A DNA stretch of 64,000 nt from Curvibacter microcysteis (GTDB lineage: Bacteria; Pseudomonadota; Gammaproteobacteria; Burkholderiales; Burkholderiaceae_C): positions 124,001 through 188,000 of the forward strand of contig NZ_JAQSIO010000002.1 in NCBI RefSeq assembly GCF_028649455.1, read 5' to 3'. Positions 56,723 through 64,000 of this stretch are shown one piece after another. Each line of letters starts with the position of its first letter. The stretch's first letter is position 1. The notes beneath the pieces are model-generated. The model saw only the letters and a program-made list of their open reading frames with translations. It did not search any database and was not told where the DNA came from. The position numbers and the translations under genes were made by a program.

Positions 56723-58090
56723 TCAGTGGGCGGGCTGTTGCTCGTACTGGTCGAAGGCGGCACCCAGGCGCTGGAACAGCGTGGCCAGTTCGGCCTCGCT
56801 GATGATCAGCGGCGGGCACAGGGCCACGGTGTCACCCATGGCGCGCACGATCAGGCCTTGCGCCTGGGCCAGTGCGGCCAGGCGCGGGCCGGCTTTGAGC
56901 TCGGGGGCGTGGGGCTGGCGCGTGGACTTGTCGGCCACCAGTTCCAACGCACCGATCAGGCCGACGCCACGCGACTCGCCCACGCTGGCGCGCTGGCCCA
57001 ACTGGTGCAGGCCGGTCTGGAAGGCCGGGACCAGGGCGCGCACGCGGTCCAGGATGTGTTCGTCTTCGAAGACCTTGAGCGTCTCCAGCGCGATCGCGCA
57101 GGCCACCGGGTGACCCGAGTAGGTGTAGCCATGGCCGAAAGTGCCGATCTTGCCGCTGTTGGCGGCCAGGGCCTCGTGCACTTGCTGCGACACCATCACC
57201 GCCGAGATCGGCACATAGCCCGAAGACAAGGCCTTGGCGCAGGTCAGGATGTCGGGCTGCAGGCCGAAGGTGGTGCTGCCGAACAGGTTGCCGGTGCGGC
57301 CAAAGCCGCAGATCACCTCGTCGGCCACCAGCAGCACCTCGTACTTGCGCAGCACGGCCTGGACCTTGGCGAAGTAGGTCTCGGGCGGCACGATCACGCC
57401 GCCCGCGCCCATCACCGGCTCGGCAAAAAAGGCGGCCACGGTGTCGGGCCCTTCGGCCAGGATGCGTTGCTCCAGCGCGTCCGCCAGGCGGGTGGCAAAG
57501 TCGGCCTCGCTCTCGCCGGGCAGGCCATAGCGGTAGTGGTGTGGGCAGTCGACGTGCGAGATGCGGTCGATGGGCAGGTCAAAGTCGCGGTGGTTGGTCG
57601 GCAGGCCGCTCAGGCTGGCGCTGGCCACCGTGACGCCGTGGTAGGCGCGCTGGCGCGCCAGGATCTTCTTCTTGCCCGGCTTGCCGATGGCGTTGTGGTA
57701 GTACCAGATCATCTTCACCGCGCTGTCGTTGGCCTCGGAGCCCGAGTTGGCGAAGAACACGCGCGCCATGGGCACGGGTGCCACGGCCAGCAGGCGCTCG
57801 GCCAGCTCGGCCACGGCGGGATTGGAGCGGTGGTTGAAGGTGTGGTAGTACGGCAGGGTCTGCAAGGCCTTGACGCCGGCCGCCACCAGGCGTGGGTGGC
57901 TGAAGCCGAGCGCGCTGCACCACAGGCCGGACATGCCTTCGATGTAGCGGCGCCCTTGCTCGTCCTCGACGTAGATGCCGTCGCCCCGTGTGACCATCAG
58001 CGGCCCGACTTCAGGGTGGGTGGCCAGGTTGGTGAAGGGGTGCAGGTGGGCGGCAATATCCTGGCGGGCCAGGGCGGTGGTGGCGGACAT
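56723..58090 (-). CDS. Class-III aminotransferase, polyamine/omega-amine type
   Basis: 455 residues, PLP fold type I. Cofactor Asp257 (ADEVICGFGRTGN) and PLP-lysine Lys286 (CAKALSSGYVP); MSGLWCSALGFSHPRLV and YTYSGHPVACAIALE are hallmarks of the omega-transaminase group that includes putrescine/polyamine:pyruvate aminotransferase (SpuC) and beta-alanine:pyruvate aminotransferase. It would convert a terminal amine to an aldehyde. AAGGAAG precedes the ATG. Its neighbours favour a polyamine substrate. Confidence 0.84.
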   Translation of the reverse strand: MSATTALARQDIAAHLHPFTNLATHPEVGPLMVTRGDGIYVEDEQGRRYIEGMSGLWCSALGFSHPRLVAAGVKALQTLPYYHTFNHRSNPAVAELAERLLAVAPVPMARVFFANSGSEANDSAVKMIWYYHNAIGKPGKKKILARQRAYHGVTVASASLSGLPTNHRDFDLPIDRISHVDCPHHYRYGLPGESEADFATRLADALEQRILAEGPDTVAAFFAEPVMGAGGVIVPPETYFAKVQAVLRKYEVLLVADEVICGFGRTGNLFGSTTFGLQPDILTCAKALSSGYVPISAVMVSQQVHEALAANSGKIGTFGHGYTYSGHPVACAIALETLKVFEDEHILDRVRALVPAFQTGLHQLGQRASVGESRGVGLIGALELVADKSTRQPHAPELKAGPRLAALAQAQGLIVRAMGDTVALCPPLIISEAELATLFQRLGAAFDQYEQQPAH

Positions 58091-58118
58091 GGGGCTTCCT
58101 TGGGGTGTGGGCAAAAAT

Positions 58119-59063
58119 TCAGTAACCGCGTTGCAGGTCCACGGCGACCTCGGCCGCCCGGCCGGCGCGGATGCGGGCCAGGTTCTGCGCGGTCTGTTCA
58201 GCGATCACGCTGGGGGCGGTGCGGGTGGCGATGTGCGGGGTGATGGTGATGCGCGGCTCCGACCAGAAGGGGTGTTCGGGGGGCAAGGGCTCCTGGCTGA
58301 AGGCGTCCAGCGTGGCCGCCCCCAGTTGGCCCGAGGCCAGGGCTGGCAGCAGGTCGGCTTCGACCAGGTGGTCGCCCCGGCCCACATTGATCAGGTGGGC
58401 GCCGCGCGGCAACTGGTCGAACAGCGGCTGGCTGAGCACGCCGCGCGTGTCGTCGGTCAGGGGCAGCAGGCAGACCAGGGTGTCGCAGCCGCTCAGGAAG
58501 TCCTTGCGCTGCGCCTCGCCATGGAAGGCTTGCAGGCCGGCGGGCAGGTTGGCCTTGGGTGAGCGGCTCCAGCCGCGCACGCTGTAGCCCAAGCCCAGCA
58601 AGGCCTGGGCGCAGGCCAGGCCCAGCGTGCCCAGGCCGGCGATGCCCACGCGGTGCTTGCGCGGTGGCTGGATGGGCTGCTCCTGCCAGCGGCCGGCGGC
58701 GGCGCTGGCCAGGTAGGCGCCCATGTGGCGCTGCTGGTGGATCACGGCCCAGCACACATAGGCCGTCATGCCCTGGCCCATGTCGGGGTCGATGATGCGG
58801 CACACCGGCACGGCGGGCAGGGCCGGGTCGGCGCTGATGTGGTCCACGCCGGCGCCCACCGACTGCACCAGTTGCAGCTTGGGCATCTGGGCCATCAGGC
58901 CGTCGGGCGGGTACCAGCAGACCGCCACCTCGATCTCATCGAGCGCGCCCAAGGCGCCCGGAAAGCGCAGCTCGGCCTGCGGGAAGCGCGCGCGGTAGGC
59001 CTTCTCGAGGTGGGTCATGGGGATCAGCGTGCTGAGGAAGGCAATGGTGCGTGGATCGGACAT
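58119..59063 (-). CDS. GhrA-like NAD(P)-dependent 2-hydroxyacid dehydrogenase
   Basis: 314-residue D-isomer-specific 2-hydroxyacid dehydrogenase resembling glyoxylate/hydroxypyruvate reductase A. Rossmann motif GIAGLGTLG at 140-148 and the catalytic set Arg229 (NVGRGDHLVE), Glu258 (FSQEPLPPEHP) and His277 (TPHIATRTAPS). It would reduce a 2-oxo acid. Its role in an amine pathway is not obvious: it may dispose of the pyruvate-like co-product of transamination or handle a hydroxy acid from the imported compound. Confidence 0.85.
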   Translation of the reverse strand: MSDPRTIAFLSTLIPMTHLEKAYRARFPQAELRFPGALGALDEIEVAVCWYPPDGLMAQMPKLQLVQSVGAGVDHISADPALPAVPVCRIIDPDMGQGMTAYVCWAVIHQQRHMGAYLASAAAGRWQEQPIQPPRKHRVGIAGLGTLGLACAQALLGLGYSVRGWSRSPKANLPAGLQAFHGEAQRKDFLSGCDTLVCLLPLTDDTRGVLSQPLFDQLPRGAHLINVGRGDHLVEADLLPALASGQLGAATLDAFSQEPLPPEHPFWSEPRITITPHIATRTAPSVIAEQTAQNLARIRAGRAAEVAVDLQRGY

Positions 59064-59127
59064 GGGCGCGCAGAGAGAACGTCAGTCGGTGGATGGGGCG
59101 ATCGTATGGGGGGGCTCGGGCCGGGCT

Positions 59128-60843
59128 TCAGGCCGCCTGGGCCAGCCGGGGCACGGCCTCGATCAGGGTGCGGGTGTAGTCGTGCTGAGGGCGGGTCAGC
59201 ACCTCGTGGGTGGGGCCGTATTCGACGATGCGGCCGCGCTGCATGACGGCGATGTGGTCGCACATTTCGCCGGCCACGCGCAGGTCGTGGGTGATGAAGA
59301 CCATGGCCAGCTGGAAGCGCTCGCGCACCTCGGCAAACAGCTTGAGCACCTGGGCCTGCACCGACACATCGAGGGCGGACACGGGCTCGTCGGCCACCAG
59401 CAGCTCGGGCTCCATGGCCAGGGCGCGGGCGATGCCGATGCGCTGGCGCTGGCCACCCGAAAATTCGTGCGGAAAGCGGTCCGCCGCCTCTGGCCCCAGG
59501 CCCACCAGCTTCAGCAACTCCAGCGCGCGGGCGTAGGCGACTTCGCGCGAAACGCCTTGGGCGATGGGGCCTGCGGCCAATGTGGGGCCGATGCGGTGGC
59601 GTGGGTTGAGCGAGGCATAGGGGTCCTGGAAGACCATCTGAATCTTGCCCTGGGCCTGCTGGCGCAGCGCAGCGCCCGACATCAGGTTGCGCCCCTTGAA
59701 CAGGATGCGGCCGGACTCAAACGGCGCCAGGCCCACGATGCAACGGCCCACCGTGGACTTGCCCGAACCGGACTCGCCCACCAGGCCCAGGGTCTGGCCC
59801 CGGCGCAGTTCGAAGCTGACACCGCGCGCGGCGCTCACCTCGCGGCCGCGCTTGAACAGGCTGCCGCCGGTGCGGTAGGTCTTGCACAGGTCCTGCACCT
59901 GCAGCACATGCAGGGGGTCGAGTTCGCGCTCGGCCACGCGCGCGGTGCCTTGCGGGATGGCCGCGATCAGCTTGCGCGTGTAGGGGTGTTGCGGCTGCGT
60001 CAGCACGGCTTGTGCGGGGCCGGATTCGACCACCACGCCGGTCTGCATCACCACCACCTGGTCGGCGATTTCAGACACCACACCAAAGTCGTGGGTGATG
60101 AACAGCACGGCCGTGCCCCGGCGCTGTTGCAGCTCGCGCATGAGCTTGAGGATTTGCGCCTGGGTGGTCACGTCGAGCGCGGTGGTGGGCTCGTCGGCGA
60201 TCAGCAGGCGCGGCTCCAGCACCAGGGCGCAGGCGATCATCACGCGCTGGCGCTGGCCACCGGAGAGGCGGAAAGGGTAGCTGTCGATCAGCAGCTCGGG
60301 CTCGGGCAGGCCCACGTCGGCCAGGGCCGCCAGAATGCGCTGGCGCTTCTCGCTGGCCGAGAGCTGGACGTGGGCATCGAACACCTCGGCGATCTGGTCG
60401 CCAATGCGCATCACCGGGTTGAGCGCGGTCATGGGCTCCTGGAACACCATGCCGATGCGCTGGCCGCGCAACTCGCGCAGCTGGTCTTCGTTGAGGCTGA
60501 GCAGGTCGACGCCGTCAAACAGGATCTGGCCGGCCACGGGTTCGACCTGGGGGCGCGGCAGCAGGCCCATGATGGCGTTGGCGATCATGGACTTGCCCGA
60601 GCCCGACTCCCCCACCACGCACAGGGTCTGGCCCGCTTGCAGGCTGAAGCTGGCGCCTTGCACGGCCAGTGGGCGATCGCCGCCCGAGGGCAGCCGGATG
60701 TCGAGGCCGCGCACTTCGAGCACGGGCTGTTGGGGGGCGGCAGTGGTCATGGGCGGAGCGTCCAAAGAGGCGATGTGTGTCGGGGCTGGAGCGGGGTGGG
60801 GCAGGGGCTCGTCAGCCAGGCGGGGGGCCAGCACGGCGTTCAT
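59128..60843 (-). CDS. Fused double ATP-binding subunit of a peptide-type ABC importer (DppDF/GsiA-like)
   Basis: 571 residues holding two ABC ATPases. Walker A sites at 78-85 (GESGSGKS) and 356-363 (GESGSGKS), two LSGGQ/FSGGQ signatures (first at 193-197) and two [18 protein letters not shown] Walker B regions, each followed by the HPYTR- or HDYTR-type oligopeptide C-terminal segment. Energises both permeases listed here. The ATG overlaps the upstream permease stop by one base (TGATG); the N-terminal 38 residues are Pro/Ala-rich and unconserved. Confidence 0.93.
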   Translation of the reverse strand: MNAVLAPRLADEPLPHPAPAPTHIASLDAPPMTTAAPQQPVLEVRGLDIRLPSGGDRPLAVQGASFSLQAGQTLCVVGESGSGKSMIANAIMGLLPRPQVEPVAGQILFDGVDLLSLNEDQLRELRGQRIGMVFQEPMTALNPVMRIGDQIAEVFDAHVQLSASEKRQRILAALADVGLPEPELLIDSYPFRLSGGQRQRVMIACALVLEPRLLIADEPTTALDVTTQAQILKLMRELQQRRGTAVLFITHDFGVVSEIADQVVVMQTGVVVESGPAQAVLTQPQHPYTRKLIAAIPQGTARVAERELDPLHVLQVQDLCKTYRTGGSLFKRGREVSAARGVSFELRRGQTLGLVGESGSGKSTVGRCIVGLAPFESGRILFKGRNLMSGAALRQQAQGKIQMVFQDPYASLNPRHRIGPTLAAGPIAQGVSREVAYARALELLKLVGLGPEAADRFPHEFSGGQRQRIGIARALAMEPELLVADEPVSALDVSVQAQVLKLFAEVRERFQLAMVFITHDLRVAGEMCDHIAVMQRGRIVEYGPTHEVLTRPQHDYTRTLIEAVPRLAQAA

Positions 60844-61694
60844 CAGCGTCTCCCGTCGAGGCGGGCGTTGAGCCCGTCGTTGAGGCCTTCGCCCACCAGG
60901 TTCAGGGCCAGCACGGTCAGCACAATGGCCAGGCCCGGGAACACGGCCATCCACCAGGCCTGGCGCAGCACGGTGCGGGCCGAGCCGACCATGTAGCCCC
61001 AGCTCATCTGGTTGGGGTCGCCCAGGCCCAGAAAGCTCAGGCTGGACTCGAGCAAGATGGCGGTGGCCACCATCAGCGACGCCATGACCACGATGGGCGA
61101 GGCGGCGTTGGGCAGGATCTGGGTCAGGATGATGCGCGGGGTGCTTTGGCCGGCCAACAAGGCGGCGGCCACGAAGTCACGCTGGCGCAGGGTCAGGAAC
61201 TCGCCGCGCACCAGGCGCGCCACCGGCGGCCAGGAGACGATGGCGATGGCCACCACGATGGACTGCACCGAGGGCTCGAAGATGGCCACCAGCACAATCG
61301 CCAGGGCAAAGCTGGGAATGGCCTGGAACAGTTCGGTGAAGCGCATCAGCGCGGCGTCCACCCAGCGGCCAAAGTAGCCTGCGATGGCGCCGATGGACAC
61401 GCCAATCAGCAGCGACACCACGGTGGAGACCACGCCGATCAGCATCGAGATGCGCGCGCCGCGCACCACGCCCGAGAGGATGTCTCGGCCCATGGTGTCG
61501 GTGCCCATGGGGAAGCCGTTTTCTTGCAGCGGCTGCAAGAAGGGCTGGTCCACCATGTCCCAGGGATCGTGGCTGGCCAGCAGCGGGCCAAAGGCCACCA
61601 GCAGGCCGACCAGGCCCAGCACGATGAGGCCGAACACCGCGCCACGGTTGCGGCAGAAGCGGCGCCAGAAAGCGTTTTTGCGAACAGGGCTCAT
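60843..61694 (-). CDS. ABC transporter permease, DppC-like
   Basis: 283 residues, six membrane segments; N-terminal OppC-type region (FWRRFCRNRGAVFGLIVLG), GTDTMGRDILSGVVRGARIS and the coupling helix RDFVAAALLAGQSTPRIILTQ followed by LPNA. Pairs with the DppB-like permease to form the channel of a peptide/opine/nickel-type importer. Twelve-base gap (61695-61705) to the upstream permease gene. Confidence 0.93.
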   Translation of the reverse strand: MSPVRKNAFWRRFCRNRGAVFGLIVLGLVGLLVAFGPLLASHDPWDMVDQPFLQPLQENGFPMGTDTMGRDILSGVVRGARISMLIGVVSTVVSLLIGVSIGAIAGYFGRWVDAALMRFTELFQAIPSFALAIVLVAIFEPSVQSIVVAIAIVSWPPVARLVRGEFLTLRQRDFVAAALLAGQSTPRIILTQILPNAASPIVVMASLMVATAILLESSLSFLGLGDPNQMSWGYMVGSARTVLRQAWWMAVFPGLAIVLTVLALNLVGEGLNDGLNARLDGRR

Positions 61695-61705
61695 GGAGCG
61701 TCTCC

Positions 61706-62680
61706 TCAGGCCATCTCAATGCGCGGATCGACCAGGGTGTAGACCAGGTCGGTGAGCAGGTTGAACAGCACGGCCATGGCGGCCGTGATCAGGAAGCAGC
61801 CCAGCAGCAGGTTGTAGTCACGCTGCAGCAGGGCGTCGAACATCAGTCGGCCAATGCCGGGCCAGGCGAAGACGGTCTCGGTCAGCACGGCGCCGCCAAT
61901 CATCCCGCCCGCCTGGATGCCGGCCAGCGTGACCACGGGCAGCAAGGCGTTGCGCAGGATGTGGGCGCGCTGGATGCGGCCCGGGCGCACGCCCTTGGCG
62001 CGGGCGGTTTTGACGAAGTCCATCTGCGCGACTTCGAGCATGGAGGCGCGCGTCATGCGGGCATAGACCGCCATGTAGAACAGCGCCAGGGTCAGGGCCG
62101 GCAAGATCAGGTGCTGGGCCACGTCCCAGGCGTGGGCCAGGCCTTGGTGGGCGGTGCCCACGGTGAAGTAGCCAAAGCCTGGCAGCCAGTCCATTTGCAC
62201 GGTGAAGACCAGCACCGCCATCATGGCCAGCCAGTACAGCGGTGTGGCGTAGAACACCAGGGCCACCACGGTGATGGCGCTGTCCACCCAGGTGCCCACG
62301 CGCCGGCTGGCCATGGCCCCCAGGCCGACGCCAAACAACAGGGACAGGGCAAAGGCGCTGCCGGTCAGCAGCAAGGTGGCGGGCAGGCGGTCCAGGATCA
62401 GCTGCAGCACGGGCTGCTGCTGGCGGTACGAAAAGCCCAGGTCACCGCGCACCACATGGCCCAGGTAGCTGCTCAGCTGGGTCGACAGGGGCTGGTCCAG
62501 GCCGAACTCCTGGCGCAACTGGGCCACGAACTGGGCGTCGGTGGCGCCAGCCTCACCGGCCAGCACCGACACCGGGTCACCCGGCGCGGCGCGGATCAGC
62601 AAGAAGTTGACGGTGGCGATCAGCAGCAGGGCCAGCAGGCCTTGCACGATGCGCGTGAGCATGAACTGAAGTCGTTGCAT
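61706..62680 (-). CDS. ABC transporter permease, DppB-like
   Basis: 324 residues, six membrane segments. The opening FMLTRIVQGLLALLLIATVNFLLIR and PGDPVSVLAG, with the coupling segment MDFVKTARAKGVRPGRIQRAHILRNALLP, identify the DppB/OppB type. It is separated from the binding-protein gene by about 100 bases holding strong GC-rich hairpins. Confidence 0.93.
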   Translation of the reverse strand: MQRLQFMLTRIVQGLLALLLIATVNFLLIRAAPGDPVSVLAGEAGATDAQFVAQLRQEFGLDQPLSTQLSSYLGHVVRGDLGFSYRQQQPVLQLILDRLPATLLLTGSAFALSLLFGVGLGAMASRRVGTWVDSAITVVALVFYATPLYWLAMMAVLVFTVQMDWLPGFGYFTVGTAHQGLAHAWDVAQHLILPALTLALFYMAVYARMTRASMLEVAQMDFVKTARAKGVRPGRIQRAHILRNALLPVVTLAGIQAGGMIGGAVLTETVFAWPGIGRLMFDALLQRDYNLLLGCFLITAAMAVLFNLLTDLVYTLVDPRIEMA

Positions 62681-62716
62681 GGGCTTTTCCGGGGCGGGTC
62701 GGTGGAGCGGTCAGGG

Positions 62717-62771
62717 GCGGCCGCTGGGGCTGGGCCGGCCGGGCGCCCCCAGGGGCACCGGGCGCGGCCGC
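62717..62771 (-). promoter_or_regulatory. Nested GC-rich hairpins between the binding-protein and permease genes
   Basis: Two GCGGCCGC copies (62717-62724 and 62764-62771) can pair with each other, enclosing CTGGGG (62724-62729) with CCCCAG (62747-62752). No T-run follows. In many ABC operons such a structure after the binding-protein gene protects its mRNA 3' end and gives an excess of binding protein; that role is inferred. Confidence 0.45.
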
Positions 62772-62779
62772 AGGCGGGC

Positions 62780-64000
62780 TCAGGTGAGCGAGGCGCGGCT
62801 CAGGCTGTCGTTCAAGCCAATGCCCGAGCTGATCGGGTTCTTCACCTTGCTGCGGTACAGGGTGGGGAAATTGATCTCGTGCAGCCAGGCCACGGGCACT
62901 TCTTCGAGCAGCAGCTTTTGCACTTCCAGGTAGGCCTTGGCGCGCGATTCGGGGTCGGTGGCGCGGGCGCCCGCGGCAAACAGGGCGTCGACGCGGCTGT
63001 TGCTGTAGCCCTCGACGTTGTTGAAAGGCGAGCCCTTGGCGATGTTGCTGCTGGTGTAGTTGCGGGCCACGCCCAGGGCGGGGTCGCCGTACTGGTAGAC
63101 GTAGGTGAAGGCGATGTCGTAGTCCCACTCGTTGAGGCGCTGGTTCCAGCCGGCCACGTCGGTGCCGGTGAGTTCGATCTTCACGCCGGCCTGAGTCAGG
63201 TTCTGGCGCACGATCTCGGCCTGGCGCTGCCAGGACTCGCCATAGGGCAGGGGCAGCAGCTTGAGGGGCTCGCCCTTGTAGCCCGACTCGGCCAACAGTT
63301 GCTTGGCTTTTTCGAGGTTGCGCGGGTACTTGGCCACGTCGTCGCTGTAGTACTTGATGTGGCTGTTGAAGGGGCCGGTGGCGGGCTTGGCAAAGCCTTG
63401 CCAGGCCACCTTGGCCATGGCCTCGCGGTCGATGGCGAACATCACCGCTTGGCGGAACTTGACGTTGTTCATCGGCGCCTTGCGGTTGTTCAGCCACAGC
63501 CAGGAATGCGGCGAGAAGAACTCCCAGCCCTTGGTGGTGACGGTCACGCCCGGCAACTTGGACAGGCGCACCACGTCGAAGAACTCGACCGCGCCCCCCG
63601 GCACGATGTCGACCTTGCCCGACTCAAAGGCCGCCGCACGCGAGGCCGCATCGGGGATGACGTGGAAGTACAGGCTGTCCACCAGGGGCTGGTTGGGCGT
63701 GTGGTAGGCCTCGTTGGCCACCAACTGGATGTAGGAGCCCTTGACCCATTCCTTGAACTTGAAGGGGCCGGTACCGATGGGGGTGGCGTTGGCCGGGTTG
63801 GTGGCGTAGTCCGTGCCCTCGTAAATGTGCTTGGGCACCATGGGCATGGTACCGGTTTCGAACAGGCCCAGGAAGGGACCAAAAGGGTACTTGAGCTTGA
63901 ACTCCACGGTCAGTGGGTCCAGCGCCTTGATGGTGTCCACCGCCTCCAGGTTGCCGCGCAGGCGGGCGTGCGTCTTGCGCAGGAACACATCCACCGAGAA
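62780..64000 (-). CDS. Peptide-type ABC substrate-binding protein (SBP_bac_5), partial
   Basis: The C-terminal about 406 residues of a periplasmic extracellular solute-binding protein family 5; the N-terminus and signal peptide lie beyond the right edge. Seen: LDPLTVEFKLKYPFGPFLGLFE, GTGPFKFKEWVKGSYIQLVANEAY, FRQAVMFAIDREAMAKVAWQG and AKQLLAESGYKGEPLKLL, all typical of DppA/OppA relatives. Members bind peptides, opines, nickel chelates and other amine compounds, so the ligand is open; the downstream enzymes suggest an acylated amine or peptide. Confidence 0.92.
   Translation of the reverse strand, partial: FSVDVFLRKTHARLRGNLEAVDTIKALDPLTVEFKLKYPFGPFLGLFETGTMPMVPKHIYEGTDYATNPANATPIGTGPFKFKEWVKGSYIQLVANEAYHTPNQPLVDSLYFHVIPDAASRAAAFESGKVDIVPGGAVEFFDVVRLSKLPGVTVTTKGWEFFSPHSWLWLNNRKAPMNNVKFRQAVMFAIDREAMAKVAWQGFAKPATGPFNSHIKYYSDDVAKYPRNLEKAKQLLAESGYKGEPLKLLPLPYGESWQRQAEIVRQNLTQAGVKIELTGTDVAGWNQRLNEWDYDIAFTYVYQYGDPALGVARNYTSSNIAKGSPFNNVEGYSNSRVDALFAAGARATDPESRAKAYLEVQKLLLEEVPVAWLHEINFPTLYRSKVKNPISSGIGLNDSLSRASLT

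Noticed and set aside
55583-58243. 886-codon plus-strand frame
   Set aside because: Antisense to amidohydrolase copy 2 and the aminotransferase, both of which have intact catalytic motifs on the minus strand.
59017-60996. 659-codon plus-strand frame
   Set aside because: Antisense shadow of the fused ABC ATPase gene.

Overview
The window is a high-GC bacterial chromosome segment. The uninterrupted order rpsB-tsf-pyrH-frr-uppS-cdsA-dxr-rseP-bamA-skp-lpxD-fabZ-lpxA-lpxB-rnhB-trmH, the carAB-greA and rlmE-ftsH-folP-glmM blocks, and the protein sequences point to a Gram-negative betaproteobacterium of the Burkholderiales, most likely Comamonadaceae. The family is inferred from gene order and protein character; no 16S gene is present. 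I saw no tRNA, rRNA, CRISPR array, IS element or prophage.

Layout. (1) 1-2023, minus strand: a truncated nnr and a dadA-like amino-acid dehydrogenase. (2) 2164-17530, plus strand: ribosomal protein S2, EF-Ts, UMP kinase and ribosome recycling factor, then isoprenoid, phospholipid and lipid A enzymes with the outer-membrane assembly factors BamA and Skp. (3) 17595-29629: carAB, greA, a small membrane protein, a minus-strand glycosyltransferase/YhbY pair, and rlmE-ftsH-folP-glmM. (4) 29962-44040: a phosphate block with an ornithine-lipid acyltransferase (olsB-like), a metallophosphoesterase, ppk, sixA, a histone H1-like protein, ppx, and the complete pstSCAB-phoUBR set. Good PhoB boxes lie before ppk and pstS, so polyphosphate synthesis and phosphate uptake look co-regulated by the PhoB encoded in the same block. 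(5) 43979-47427, minus strand: a MATE transporter, a multi-membrane-span glycosyltransferase and rpmE2. (6) 47586-64000: an accessory catabolic locus.

The accessory locus is the most interesting part. Twelve minus-strand genes are packed tightly from beyond the right edge down to 50492. In transcription order they encode a peptide-type ABC importer (binding protein, two permeases, one fused double ATPase), a GhrA-like 2-hydroxyacid dehydrogenase, a class-III aminotransferase, an acetylpolyamine amidohydrolase, an EamA transporter, a GntR regulator, a second acetylpolyamine amidohydrolase, an APH-fold kinase, and a class-III enzyme that closely resembles ethanolamine-phosphate/5-phosphohydroxylysine phospho-lyases. 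An amidase and an M20 deacylase flank the cluster. Both amidohydrolases carry the ETAWxRW segment of acetylpolyamine amidohydrolases.

The simplest reading is a route that imports N-acyl (poly)amines, removes the acyl groups, and degrades an amine with adjacent hydroxyl and amino groups by phosphorylation followed by phosphate and ammonia elimination. 2-Hydroxyputrescine, a characteristic betaproteobacterial polyamine, would fit as substrate. This is a hypothesis; hydroxylysine or another amino alcohol is also possible.
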